NCBI GenBank assembly: GCA_000741495.1
Contig: JGZV01000002.1
Location: 237,443-301,442 of the forward strand
Direction of reading: 5' to 3'
From: Bifidobacterium thermophilum
Lineage (GTDB): Bacteria; Actinomycetota; Actinomycetes; Actinomycetales; Bifidobacteriaceae
DNA length: 64,000 nucleotides
A model generated the notes under the pieces. It saw only the letters and a list, made by a program, of their open reading frames with translations. It did not search any database and had not been told where the DNA came from. Every line of letters starts with the position of its first letter. Positions within the stretch are counted from its first letter, which is position 1. The position numbers and the translations under genes are program-made. Positions 18,996-27,910 of the stretch are shown here, one piece after another.

Positions 18996-19634
18996 TCAGC
19001 GTGTCCGGCGCAGCATTTCATGCTGGATGGCGATGATCGCGTTCGATTCCGTCACCGGGGTGTCGAGCAGTTGCCGCCAAGTGACCCATGCGGATTCGAC
19101 GTGTTCGTCGGCGTCGAAGCGGCGGGCTTCGGTATGCCAACGGTCAAGATGGATCACCATGATGTGTGCAAGCTCGTCGGTCATGCCTTCAGACGAATAG
19201 TAAGCCCCCGCATGATCGAATCGTACGGCGTCGGTATCATCGGGGACGGTTCCGGTTTCCTCGGCAAGTTCTCTCAAGGCCGCCTGCTCAGGGTTCTCGC
19301 CCTTGTCCATCAGTCCGGCGGGCAGACCGTAGGCGAACCGGTCGGAACCGATGCGGTATTCACGTTCGATCAGATACCGGTCGCCGGGCACGTCATGGAC
19401 CAGCATGACCACGCAAGGGGCGTGCCGAATGATTTGCCGCCTGATCCGCGTGGTTCCACCGCCGACGAGCGGCAGATCGAGTTCGACATCATCCACGGTG
19501 AAAATCGGTCCACGGAACACCGTGGCCGTTGATGCGATGGTGACGGCACCATTCATATCAACACCATCGGATGATGCGTCAAGCAAACGCTCCATACTGT
19601 GTTCCGCCGCACTGTCAGTATGCTGGTCTTCCAT
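18996..19634 (-). CDS. Nudix hydrolase
   Basis: A 212-residue enzyme likely to hydrolyse a nucleoside diphosphate derivative such as ADP-ribose. It carries a complete Nudix box, G-x5-E-x7-REL-x-EE-x-G, read as GLMDKGENPEQAALRELAEE followed by TG. The start at 19634 is set by AAGGAG upstream; the longer frame to 19691 lacks a site. The preceding ERE and YGLPAGLMD segments are common in ADP-ribose pyrophosphatases. Its substrate is inferred only from general resemblance. A Nif3-like gene lies just upstream in the same direction. Confidence 0.88.
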   Translation of the reverse strand: MEDQHTDSAAEHSMERLLDASSDGVDMNGAVTIASTATVFRGPIFTVDDVELDLPLVGGGTTRIRRQIIRHAPCVVMLVHDVPGDRYLIEREYRIGSDRFAYGLPAGLMDKGENPEQAALRELAEETGTVPDDTDAVRFDHAGAYYSSEGMTDELAHIMVIHLDRWHTEARRFDADEHVESAWVTWRQLLDTPVTESNAIIAIQHEMLRRTR

Positions 19635-19698
19635 CGTGCTCTCCTTGGTTCGGTTCGCCCTGCATGCGTGATCTTGAACGGTGGTGTACACGCATCCG

Positions 19699-20586
19699 TC
19701 AGCGCACCACCATGTCCCACGGGTCGGTTCTCATGGTAATCCACCATGCCGTCAGACTTTGCCCGGTCCGTGCTTGTACTGCGGCAGGCACGTCTTCAAG
19801 CGCGTAACGGAACCATAGGGATTCGATGGCCGAATGTGGGGTGTTGATCAGCGCGGGGCGCATATGCCTGTCGCCGCTGCCTGCATGCAATCCGCGACGC
19901 CTGAGTTCGGCTTCCCAACGCGCCTGTTCAAGCGCATCGGTTGCGGGATGATGCCGCAAATCGGATGTGACATACACGTCGACGCCGCTGGCACGCACCT
20001 CGTCGAACATGGAGTCGCCCGATCCCGGGAGCACGGCGACCGTACAGACGGGAGCGTCAAGATCTCCCGCAACCTGAATGCCATATTCCGTGTGAGGTAG
20101 TTCATGCGCGACACGTTTGGCGAAATCACGCAACGGAATCGGTTCGGCGAGACGCCCCACCCGTCCGATGCCAACCGGATGAGCGGACTCGGGGTCGTCG
20201 ATCGGTGTCAACGGCCGCTGATCAAGTAGTCCGAACGCGTCAGCAGCTGCCTGCCCGACACCACGGTATGCGGCGTCCGCGTTTGTGTGCCCCACCCACA
20301 GCGCGCAACCGTTGCGGTACAGTTCGCTGACAATCGCACCGTGTACGCCGGCTCCCGACACTTCGTGGACCGCACGGAACAGCAGCGGATGGTGGCAGAC
20401 CAGCAGGTCGGCATGCCCGCTGACCGCCTGCTCAACCACCGCACGCGTGGGGTCGGCGGCGAACGCGATGCGTGTGACCGGAGCGTCAAGATCGCCGACA
20501 ATCAGCCCGGGCGCATCCCATGATTCCGCGTACCGCAACGGGTAGAGCGTTTCCAGCACATCCGTGACCTGCTGTAGGTTCGGCAT
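19699..20586 (-). CDS. Nif3-like dinuclear metal centre protein
   Basis: A 295-residue member of the NIF3/YbgI family, which forms hexameric toroids with a two-metal site; the physiological reaction is not settled. The N-terminal AESWDAPGLIVGD matches the family start. Metal ligands are recognisable in DLLVCHHPLLFRAVHEVS and in the C-terminal YVTSDLRHHPATDALEQ. The start at 20586 (MPNLQQVTDVLE) is chosen because GCGAGGGA precedes it. It lies between polA and the Nudix gene, all on the minus strand, so they may form an operon. Confidence 0.87.
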   Translation of the reverse strand: MPNLQQVTDVLETLYPLRYAESWDAPGLIVGDLDAPVTRIAFAADPTRAVVEQAVSGHADLLVCHHPLLFRAVHEVSGAGVHGAIVSELYRNGCALWVGHTNADAAYRGVGQAAADAFGLLDQRPLTPIDDPESAHPVGIGRVGRLAEPIPLRDFAKRVAHELPHTEYGIQVAGDLDAPVCTVAVLPGSGDSMFDEVRASGVDVYVTSDLRHHPATDALEQARWEAELRRRGLHAGSGDRHMRPALINTPHSAIESLWFRYALEDVPAAVQARTGQSLTAWWITMRTDPWDMVVR

Positions 20587-20648
20587 ATTCCCTCGCTTTC
20601 TTGCCGGTATGGTCATTCACGTGGCACGATCCGACGTCCGACTCGGCT

Positions 20649-23564
20649 TCAGTGGGCGGCCAGCTGCCAGTCGGAACCGATGCCGACCGATACGTCAAGT
20701 GGAACCGCCAGATTCACGGCATGTTCCATCGCGTCGCGGACGAGAGCGGAAACCTGCTCCTCCTCGCCGGGCGCGATTTCCACAACCAATTCATCGTGGA
20801 TTTGCAGGATGATCCGGCTCGCCACCCCGGCGTCACGCAACGCCTGATCGGCCCGAACCATGGCGATTTTCATGATATCGGCGGCGGAACCTTGGATCGG
20901 CGCGTTCAGCGCCGCACGCTCCGCAGCCTCACGCGCCTGCCGTTTGGCGGAATGCAAGGCCGGGAAGTAGCGTCGCCGACCGAACACCGTTTCGGTGTAC
21001 CCGTCGCGCTTGGCGTTGGCGACCAAGGATTCGAGATAATCATGGACTTTACCGAACGTCGCGAAATACTTTTCTTTAAGCACGTCGGCTTCCGCCGGGC
21101 TGATATGCAGCTGTTGGGCAAGCCCGTACGTGCTCAACCCGTATGCCAGGCCGTAACTCATCGCCTTGACGTGGCTGCGCTGATCCGGGGTGATTGCACT
21201 GACCGGAACCTGATACACCAGACTCGCCACATACTTGTGGAAGTCCGCGCCCGAGCGGAACGCTTCAATCAGCGCCTCATCGCCTGACAGGTCAGCCATG
21301 ATGCGCAACTCGACCTGGGAATAATCGCAGCTGAGCAGCGACGCATACCCGGGGCCGGGAACGAAGGCGGAACGTATTTCACGTCCGGCGACATTCCGGT
21401 TGGGAATGTTCTGCAGGTTCGGGTCGACGGAACTCAACCGTCCGGTTGCGGCGACCGTCTGTTCGAACGTCGTGTGGATACGACTGTCATGCGGATTGGT
21501 CGCATCGATCAGCGTCTGGACGATCTGCTTGAGCTTATTGGTCTCACGATGGCGCAGCAACGCCCCAAGGAAATCATTCGCCCGCTCATTGCCGTTCGCT
21601 GAACGCGCGTACAAGGCGGTCAGCGTCGACGCGTCAGTGGTGTATTGCCCGGATTTTGTTTTGCGCAACGGTTTGAGACCGAGATCTTCAAACAGAATCG
21701 AACGCAATTGTTTCGGGCTTTGCAGATTGACTTGACGGCCTGCCGCGTTCCACGCGATTTCCTGGGCTTGACGGGCATCAGCGGCAAACTGGTCATGCAA
21801 GGCAGCCAGTCGTGACTGGTCGACGCAAGCCCCGGTATCCTCCATACGGAACAGCACTTCAGAGACGGGAAGTTCCAAGGATTTGAGCAAACCGTACTGC
21901 TGACGCTCATCCAACGTTGAGGACAGTCTCGCCGCCAATTCCCGGATGGTCGCCAGACGTGTCGCGATAATCGCGTCATCATGCGCCGTCTCGTCACCAT
22001 CCTCGTCACCGAGGTCCAATTGGCCTTGCGCAGGACGTTCCGGCGCGTCGATATGCACGTCGATGAAACGCTCGGCGGCCTGGTCCAAGGATTCGGGATG
22101 GAAATCGGGAAGCACCAAGTATCCGGCAAGCTTCGTGTCAAACGCGGGTCGGCGCGCAATCAGGCCTGCGGCCTGCAACAGGTGCATGTGCTCCTTGTAG
22201 CCGTGGACAATCATCGTGTCATGATGCTTATCGATGAACTGTTGCACCACCTGCAACACGTCGTCATCAAGCGGGCACGCGAATGCCAGTGCGTCATCGT
22301 CGACAAGAAGCGCAATAGTCGTGCAATTCGCGTTTCCCGGCTTGCCGCTTCCTTCCGCATACAGCACCCAGCCATGCTTGAGGGTCGCCGCACTCGTCGC
22401 ATGCGGATCGATGGCGGGAACCGGTTCGGATGCGGTATCGGCACCGTGCATCACGGCATCGGAATCCGGCTCGGGCGCGGTGACGGATGCGGCATGACGT
22501 TGCAGCCAAGACCTGACCTGCGTGACATTCTGCGCGTGGGTGAGCGTGACGGATTCGCCGGGCTGCGGGCTCGGGTTCGCTTCGTCAGCGTTGGCTTGGG
22601 TTACGGGCGTAACCGATCCGGGAACCGGCTTGCCACCGCTGAACGCCCTGATGACCTTGCTGCGGGTACGCACCCCGAACTCAAGCTTGGAGAACAGCAA
22701 CGCCACGCTCGTGGGATCCATGGGGCCAAACTCGAAATCATTCATGCCGACGCCAAGGTCCACGTCTCGTACCAGCGCGTTGACCTTACGGTTGAGCTTG
22801 ACTTGGTCGATATGTTCGCGCAGCGCCTCGCCCTTTTTCCCACCGATTTCGTCCGCATGTTCGATAATGCCGTCCAATGAACCGTACTGGTTGATCCATT
22901 TGGCCGCATACCCGTCGCCGACACCCGGGACGCCAGGAATGTTATCGGCGGTTTCGCCACGCAACGCAGCGAGATCAGGATACTGCTGCGGGGTCACATG
23001 GTACTTGTCTTCAACCGCCTGCGGGGTCATGTGCTTGAGGTCTTTGAAATGGTGCCCCGGATACAGCACGGTGATGGCGTCATCCACCAGCTGGAACGCG
23101 TCTCGGTCACCTGACAGGACGAGCGTACGGTACCCCTCATGCTCCCCCATCGTCGCCAGCGTGCCGATGATATCGTCACCTTCATAGCCTTGCTTCTCAA
23201 TATGCGCGACACCTAACGCGTCAAGCAGTTCTTGGATCAACGGCAGCTGGGTGAGCAGATCCTCGGGCGCTGCCTCACGCGTGCCCTTGTACTGGGGAAG
23301 CAGGTCGTTGCGGAACGTGCCGCCTTTGACGTCGAATGCGACCGCAAGACGGTCAGGATGCTCCGCTTCAATGACTTGGGCGAGCATGGTGACAAAACCC
23401 CACACCGCATTCGTCGCCTGTCCCGATGTTGTCGAGAAATTCTCGACCGGCAGGGCGAAATACGCGCGGAATGCCAAGGAATGCCCGTCAACGACAAGCA
23501 AGGTGCCGTGGAAATCCTTGTCCGCGGCACCTTCACGATTGCTCTGCTGTTCGATATCACTCAT
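20649..23564 (-). CDS. polA: DNA polymerase I
   Basis: Repair and Okazaki-fragment polymerase, 971 residues. The N-terminal 5'-3' exonuclease domain begins VVDGHSLAFRAYFALP. The middle 3'-5' exonuclease-like domain lacks obvious catalytic acids, as in most actinobacterial PolA. The polymerase domain has motif A SCDYSQVELRIMADLSGDEA, motif B SHVKAMSYGLAYGLSTYGL and motif C LQIHDELVVE. The start at 23564 (MSDIEQQSNREG) overlaps the end of the ANTAR regulator gene by 8 bases, which suggests translational coupling; the open frame continues further upstream but is not polA-like. Confidence 0.96.
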   Translation of the reverse strand: MSDIEQQSNREGAADKDFHGTLLVVDGHSLAFRAYFALPVENFSTTSGQATNAVWGFVTMLAQVIEAEHPDRLAVAFDVKGGTFRNDLLPQYKGTREAAPEDLLTQLPLIQELLDALGVAHIEKQGYEGDDIIGTLATMGEHEGYRTLVLSGDRDAFQLVDDAITVLYPGHHFKDLKHMTPQAVEDKYHVTPQQYPDLAALRGETADNIPGVPGVGDGYAAKWINQYGSLDGIIEHADEIGGKKGEALREHIDQVKLNRKVNALVRDVDLGVGMNDFEFGPMDPTSVALLFSKLEFGVRTRSKVIRAFSGGKPVPGSVTPVTQANADEANPSPQPGESVTLTHAQNVTQVRSWLQRHAASVTAPEPDSDAVMHGADTASEPVPAIDPHATSAATLKHGWVLYAEGSGKPGNANCTTIALLVDDDALAFACPLDDDVLQVVQQFIDKHHDTMIVHGYKEHMHLLQAAGLIARRPAFDTKLAGYLVLPDFHPESLDQAAERFIDVHIDAPERPAQGQLDLGDEDGDETAHDDAIIATRLATIRELAARLSSTLDERQQYGLLKSLELPVSEVLFRMEDTGACVDQSRLAALHDQFAADARQAQEIAWNAAGRQVNLQSPKQLRSILFEDLGLKPLRKTKSGQYTTDASTLTALYARSANGNERANDFLGALLRHRETNKLKQIVQTLIDATNPHDSRIHTTFEQTVAATGRLSSVDPNLQNIPNRNVAGREIRSAFVPGPGYASLLSCDYSQVELRIMADLSGDEALIEAFRSGADFHKYVASLVYQVPVSAITPDQRSHVKAMSYGLAYGLSTYGLAQQLHISPAEADVLKEKYFATFGKVHDYLESLVANAKRDGYTETVFGRRRYFPALHSAKRQAREAAERAALNAPIQGSAADIMKIAMVRADQALRDAGVASRIILQIHDELVVEIAPGEEEQVSALVRDAMEHAVNLAVPLDVSVGIGSDWQLAAH

Positions 23565-24354
23565 CGGTGGCTTCCGGCTTCTGGTCACCATACTTGGCGA
23601 TAATCGCCATGGCCAGACGCTTCTTCGGAATACGCTGATCCATCGAGGTCTTCTGAATCCAGCGGAATGCACCCTGCTCGGAGAAGTCGGCCTTGTCCAT
23701 GAGCAGTCCCTTGGCGCGATCGACGAGCTTGCGCTCCTCAAGTGATTCCTGCGCCTTCTTGAGTTTCTCTTCAGCTTCACGCAGCTGGTCGCGAGTCTCA
23801 TTCAGCTCGTTTTCACTGCGCTCAACATTGTCGAGCAAATCGTTGATTTCCTGGAATCGGCCCATCGCCACTTCGAGGGCGGGCAGAAGCTTGGACTCCT
23901 CATACGGCTTGGTCACATACGCCATGGCACCGGCACCGGTGGCCTGCTTGACCAGATCGGGCTGCGAGAATGCGGTAAGCATGACCACCGGAGCGATGTT
24001 CTCGTCGCAAATCACGCCGGCAGCGGTGATGCCATCCATACGCGGCATCTTGACGTCCATGCACACCACATCGGGACGATACTTGCGGGTGAGTTCAACC
24101 GCTTCCTCACCGTTGGCAGCCTCGCCGACGACCTCGTACCCGTTGTCTTCCAACATGGCTACCAGATCCATGCGGTTGACGGATTCGTCTTCGGCGACGA
24201 CAACCGTGCGCTTGCGATGCTCATCAGGCTCGGAAACTGCCGTCTGTTCATCGACAGATGTCACCGGTTCTCCGGCTGCGACGGCTTTCAGCTCGTCATC
24301 AGTGAGCACCGGCGTTGCCGGCTGTGCCTGTTCCGTCTCATTCTTCGCAGTCAT
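23557..24354 (-). CDS. ANTAR-domain response regulator (PdtaR/AmiR-NasT type)
   Basis: A 265-residue RNA-binding antiterminator-type regulator. An N-terminal extension of about 47 residues precedes a receiver domain with the acidic start VVVAEDES, the phospho-acceptor Asp in VVCMDVKMPRMDG and the conserved Lys in YVTKPYEES. A coiled-coil segment (ENELNETRDQLREAEEKLKK) and a C-terminal ANTAR domain (LVDRAKGLLMDKADFSEQGA) follow. The start at 24354 follows AAAGAGG. The likely cognate kinase, a PdtaS-like HisKA_2 protein, is at 58078-59565. ANTAR proteins act on paired hexaloop hairpins in leader RNAs; targets here are not identified. Confidence 0.9.
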   Translation of the reverse strand: MTAKNETEQAQPATPVLTDDELKAVAAGEPVTSVDEQTAVSEPDEHRKRTVVVAEDESVNRMDLVAMLEDNGYEVVGEAANGEEAVELTRKYRPDVVCMDVKMPRMDGITAAGVICDENIAPVVMLTAFSQPDLVKQATGAGAMAYVTKPYEESKLLPALEVAMGRFQEINDLLDNVERSENELNETRDQLREAEEKLKKAQESLEERKLVDRAKGLLMDKADFSEQGAFRWIQKTSMDQRIPKKRLAMAIIAKYGDQKPEATDE

Positions 24355-24560
24355 CTCTGCCTCTTTCCTAACTATCCGGCAGACACGCTGACACGCGCCG
24401 CACCGAAGCCGAGACCGATCCATGCCCTTCTCCGCGGCCCACACCGCAGGCACGATCTGCCGTCATTCTGTTAGCGATAATACCAGCAGTCCATGTCAAG
24501 GCAAGGGGTGTCGGCGCAAAAAGCTTCACGGTACGAGTGTCGGCGCGATGCCGTGTTGTG

Positions 24561-24701
24561 CGTGGGAGTTTATCGGGGATTCGCGGTTTCGTCGGTGTTC
24601 TCCCGTCGGCGGTTTCATGGGCGATTTTCACGAACCGCGGATTTCCAACGTTCCCGCTGGGACAAATCCGCGAGGACGCCGGATTCCCGTAAACTCCCAC
24701 G
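24561..24701. repeat. Nested inverted repeat, possible structured RNA
   Basis: Outer arms CGTGGGAGTTTA (24561-24572) and TAAACTCCCACG (24690-24701) are perfect 12-bp complements, and pairing continues imperfectly inward (TCGGGGATTCGCGG against CCGGATTCCCG). An inner hairpin pairs CGCGGATTT (24636-24644) with AAATCCGCG (24664-24672). The whole 141-base segment could fold into one branched stem. No known RNA family is recognised. Confidence 0.65.
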
Positions 24702-24790
24702 CCGACGATGGGAGAACAGGCGCAAACCGGGAAATCCCGACAGTTCTCCCACATCACCCACGCACCCCGCCCAAATCCCGGCCTCCCCTG

Positions 24791-24990
24791 CCTCCAACGA
24801 CACTGACAGCCGCCCCAGCGTCGGCAGACGCTTCCGACGACACCGACGGTTACCCCAACGTCAACAGACACTTCTACCGACACTGACAGCCGGCTCAACG
24901 TCGGCAAACGGTTCTGATGACGCTGACAACCACCTCAACGTCGGTAGACGGTTCCAACGACTCTGGCGGTTGACTAAGCGTCGGCAGACG
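24791..24990. repeat. Five-copy tandem repeat, exact period 40 bp
   Basis: Units start at 24791, 24831, 24871, 24911 and 24951 with no length change. The consensus is about CTTCCAACGACACTGACAGC followed by CGCCTCAACGTCGGCAGACG. The second half contains a small hairpin, best as AGCGTC-GGCA-GACGCT at the first junction. Units differ at many positions, so this is an old array that has kept its period. Confidence 0.85.
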
Positions 24991-25123
24991 GGCGTATAAG
25001 GGGAACGAAGCTTGCAGCACCATGATTGTCCCTCTACGCCCGGCCCCACCACCGGACACACACGTGTTGGCCTATAACCCGATACCCCTGTAATCCACGA
25101 GACACATCCTGCGGGAACAAGAA

Positions 25124-25145
25124 AACCCGTCGTTTCCGACGGGTT
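25124..25145 (-). terminator. Terminator of tRNA-Leu
   Basis: On the minus strand AACCCGTCG-GAAA-CGACGGGTT is followed by TTCTTGTT, a GNRA-capped stem with a T-rich tail, eight bases past the tRNA 3' end. Confidence 0.85.
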
Positions 25146-25152
25146 GTACCGG

Positions 25153-25226
25153 TGCCCCCGGTGGGACTCGAACCCACACTGCGCAGATTTTGAGGCTGCT
25201 TCCTCTACCAATTGGGATACAGGGGC
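25153..25226 (-). tRNA. tRNA-Leu (CAA anticodon), short variable arm
   Basis: Minus-strand cloverleaf: acceptor GCCCCTG/CGGGGGC, D arm containing AATTGGTAGAGG, anticodon stem GCAGC/TCTGC with loop CTCAAAA (anticodon CAA, 25190-25192), variable loop GCAGT, T arm GTGGG-TTCGAGT-CCCAC, discriminator A. The variable loop is only 5 bases, a class-I shape, whereas bacterial leucine tRNAs are normally class II. The last anticodon-stem pair (31-39) is a C-U mismatch. The anticodon gives the leucine call; charging identity is inferred. Confidence 0.85.
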
Positions 25227-25444
25227 TCCCGTGCACTGTTCAGCGCACAAAAAGATATATTACCACATATCGAAGACCAACTGCGCGGGTGTCGTACAAT
25301 CACCGGAATTATTCTTCAGCATAAGGCGAAGCACCGCAAATCCCGACACATCACGCAAACACGACCAAAACAGTCGCACTATCGCGGCGTAGAATGAGAA
25401 TGACGCGAAATGCCTACGTACTCAAGGGTAATCAAGGAGGAAGT

Positions 25445-26110
25445 ATGAGCGAGACAACCTTTCGCAGGTTCGATCCATGGCGTCCTGCGCCGGTGAAGGA
25501 AGAAGCACGACACCAGGTCATGCACAGCCACTATTTCAACGTGGATCAGGTATCGTTCGACTCTTCGCAGGTCGGCCACTTCGAGCGCTTCATCGTCGAA
25601 GAGAACAACGGGGATACGGTCGGCATCATCGGTTTGACCGACGACGGGCGTATCCCCTTGGTTGAACAGTACCGCCTGCCTACTCACCGCTGGACACTGG
25701 AAATCCCCGCCGGGCATGCGCTCGATTCCAACGAACGCCCCCACGAGGTTGCCGTCCGCAAGCTGAAGGAGGAGGCTGGCTACGAGGCCAAAGAGCTGGT
25801 CCAAGTCGCCCGCTTCATCAACACCCCGAGCTTCTCGACGCAGCATACCGCGATTTTCTTCGCAAGCGGCCTGACCCCGGTCGAACGCGGTGAGCTCGGT
25901 CCGGAGACCCCTCGCCCTGACGTGCGGCTGGTGACGCCGGAAGAAGCCTCCGACATGATCACCAACGCCACCATCGTGGACGCCAAAACCATCATCGCCA
26001 TCATGCGCCTGCGCGAACACTTGGAAGCTGAGCAGGCTGAGCAGTCAGGCGCGCATCCACGGCTCATCCAGCGTATCGCCAAAGCACGTTCCGACCGCCG
26101 GACCAAGTAA
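25445..26110 (+). CDS. Nudix hydrolase, probable ADP-ribose pyrophosphatase
   Basis: A 221-residue Nudix protein with a near-perfect ribosome site (AAGGAGG, 25435-25441) before the ATG at 25445. The region WTLEIPAGHALDSNERPHEV followed by AVRKLKEEAGY is the Nudix box, with two deviations: one extra residue between G and E, and RK instead of RE at the start of the REUxEE core. The two metal-binding glutamates of KEEAGY remain. YRLPTHRWTLEIPAG is typical of ADP-ribose pyrophosphatases. It is monocistronic and ends in a strong hairpin shared with pyk. Confidence 0.87.
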   Translation: MSETTFRRFDPWRPAPVKEEARHQVMHSHYFNVDQVSFDSSQVGHFERFIVEENNGDTVGIIGLTDDGRIPLVEQYRLPTHRWTLEIPAGHALDSNERPHEVAVRKLKEEAGYEAKELVQVARFINTPSFSTQHTAIFFASGLTPVERGELGPETPRPDVRLVTPEEASDMITNATIVDAKTIIAIMRLREHLEAEQAEQSGAHPRLIQRIAKARSDRRTK

Positions 26111-26159
26111 CGTTCCCCGGACACGGCCCGCCTCACCGCGCGCACGCCACCCGGGCCGA

Positions 26160-26207
26160 CAACAAGGAGGGGCTTGCAACCATCACGTTGCAAGCCCCTC
26201 CTTGTTG
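26160..26207. terminator. Bidirectional terminator, Nudix gene and pyk
   Basis: CAACAAGGAGGGGCTTGCAA and one more base (26160-26180) pair perfectly with 26187-26207 around loop CATCAC. The flanking genes converge on it. Confidence 0.85.
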
Positions 26208-26245
26208 TATGAGATTCACGCTGAAAGCGCTATCTCAACCCAACA

Positions 26246-27688
26246 TCAGTCGCAAGCGCCGACCGTGTGCACGTAGATGGAATCCGTGCTGCCCGGACGA
26301 TGCTCGCCCTGCGCGGAGCTGAGCACCACGATGCGGTCGCCATCGGCAACCTTGCCCGCGTCACGCAGCACCTTGTCGGTGAACACCATGAGGTCGCTAC
26401 GGTTCTTGTCGTGGTAGTCCTCATCAAGCAGGAACGCTTCGGTGCCCCAGCTCAGAGCCAGCCAATGGTAGGTGTGCTCATTGGTGGTCAGGCCGTAAAT
26501 CGGGGCGGCCGGACGCTCGCGGGAGACGCGGTGCACGGTGTTGCCGGTCTGCGTGTAAGCAACGATGGCCTTCGCGTTGACCTTCTCCGCCAAATCAACC
26601 GCAGCGGAGGACACGGCGCCGCTATTGGACATATCCAGGTTCTTCAGCGCCGGAATACGGTCGAAACCGTGCTCGGTGGCGTAGCCGGAGATGCGGGACA
26701 TGGTCTTGACGGTCTCGGTCGGGTACTCACCTACAGCAGTCTCGTTGGAAGTCATGGTCGCATCGGCGCCGTCAAGCACCGCGTTCGCGCAGTCAGAAGC
26801 CTCAGCACGGGACGGAACCGGGGAATGGACCATGGAGCCAAGCACCTCAGTGGCCACGATAACCGGCTTGGCGTACTGACGAGCCAGCTCGATGCAGCGC
26901 TTGGTGACCAGCGGAACCTCTTCGAACGGCATTTCGACAGCCATATCACCACGGGCGACCATGATGCCGTCGAAGGTCTTGACGATCTCTTCGAGGTTCT
27001 CCACAGCCTGCGGCTTCTCAATCTTCGCCACGATCGGGATACGGCGGCCTTCCTCATCCATGATTTCGTGGGCGCGATCGATATCGGTCGCGAAACGCAC
27101 GAAGGACATGGCGATGATGTCGGCGCCAGTGCGGATAGCCCAGCGCAAATCAGCCTCGTCCTTCTCCGTCAGAGCAGGCAGGGACACTGCGACACCCGGA
27201 AGGTTGATGCCCTTGTGGCTGGAAACCGGTCCCGCCACGACAACCTTGGTGTGCACGTTGTTGCCCTCGACCTTGGTGACCTCGAGGCGGACCTTGCCGT
27301 CATCGATGAGAATCGGGTCGCCAGGATGGCAGTCGCCCGGCAGGCCCTTGAACGTGGTGGAGGTGATGTGCTCGTCGCCTTCGACATCGTCCGTAGTGAT
27401 GATGAATTCCTGGCCTTCGGTCAGCTGGACCTTGTCCTCGCCCTCGGCGTTCTTCTTGAACCAGCCGCAGCGGATCTTCGGGCCCTGCAGGTCAACCAAA
27501 GCCGCAACATTACGACCGGTCGCCTTGGAGGCCGCACGCACGTTGTTGTAGACCTTGAGGTGATCCTCAGGAGTGCCGTGGGAGCGGTTGAGACGCGCGA
27601 CGTCCATACCGGCTTCGACGAGCTTGGTGATGCCTTCGAGGGACTCGGTGGCTGGACCGATCGTGTCGACGATCTTTGCTTTACGCAT
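26246..27688 (-). CDS. pyk: Pyruvate kinase
   Basis: Converts PEP and ADP to pyruvate and ATP in lower glycolysis. The 480-residue length is typical. It starts RKAKIVDTIGPA, with the catalytic Lys in IPIVAKIEKPQAVEN and the metal/substrate site in GIMVARGDMAVEMPFEEVPL. A B domain sits between about residues 70 and 165. Codon use is strongly biased, which indicates high expression. It is monocistronic, with an AGGCAGG ribosome site. Confidence 0.97.
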   Translation of the reverse strand: MRKAKIVDTIGPATESLEGITKLVEAGMDVARLNRSHGTPEDHLKVYNNVRAASKATGRNVAALVDLQGPKIRCGWFKKNAEGEDKVQLTEGQEFIITTDDVEGDEHITSTTFKGLPGDCHPGDPILIDDGKVRLEVTKVEGNNVHTKVVVAGPVSSHKGINLPGVAVSLPALTEKDEADLRWAIRTGADIIAMSFVRFATDIDRAHEIMDEEGRRIPIVAKIEKPQAVENLEEIVKTFDGIMVARGDMAVEMPFEEVPLVTKRCIELARQYAKPVIVATEVLGSMVHSPVPSRAEASDCANAVLDGADATMTSNETAVGEYPTETVKTMSRISGYATEHGFDRIPALKNLDMSNSGAVSSAAVDLAEKVNAKAIVAYTQTGNTVHRVSRERPAAPIYGLTTNEHTYHWLALSWGTEAFLLDEDYHDKNRSDLMVFTDKVLRDAGKVADGDRIVVLSSAQGEHRPGSTDSIYVHTVGACD

Positions 27689-27910
27689 GAATACCTGCCT
27701 CTATTTCAACTTGTTTTCTATCGAACAGGCGAAAATCCTGTTTCCATGGGATAGTCTACTCGTTTCAACTGGCGTGCGCCAACGATTTCGACCATTGTGT
27801 TGTGAGCGCTCACACTGGCTTCATTCCATATTCACCAGCCATTCACCGGCACGCTACCGCTGGGCAACCCGTCTGCCCGCCGGCGCCTATTCGCGAGTGT
27901 CGCGGCACGA

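Larger units (their letters stand above)
24355..25152. other. Repeat-rich intergenic region upstream of the ANTAR regulator
   Basis: About 800 bases without a gene. The left end carries the promoter of the ANTAR regulator (minus strand). Positions 24561-24701 form a nested inverted repeat and 24791-24990 a 40-bp tandem array (separate entries). The right end carries the terminator of tRNA-Leu. ORFs crossing it on both strands are rejected because 40 is not a multiple of three and no ribosome sites are present. Confidence 0.7.

Noticed and set aside
24493..24999. 168-codon plus-strand ORF across the 40-bp array
   Set aside because: The repeat period is not a multiple of three, so each unit would encode a different peptide; no ribosome site and no family features.
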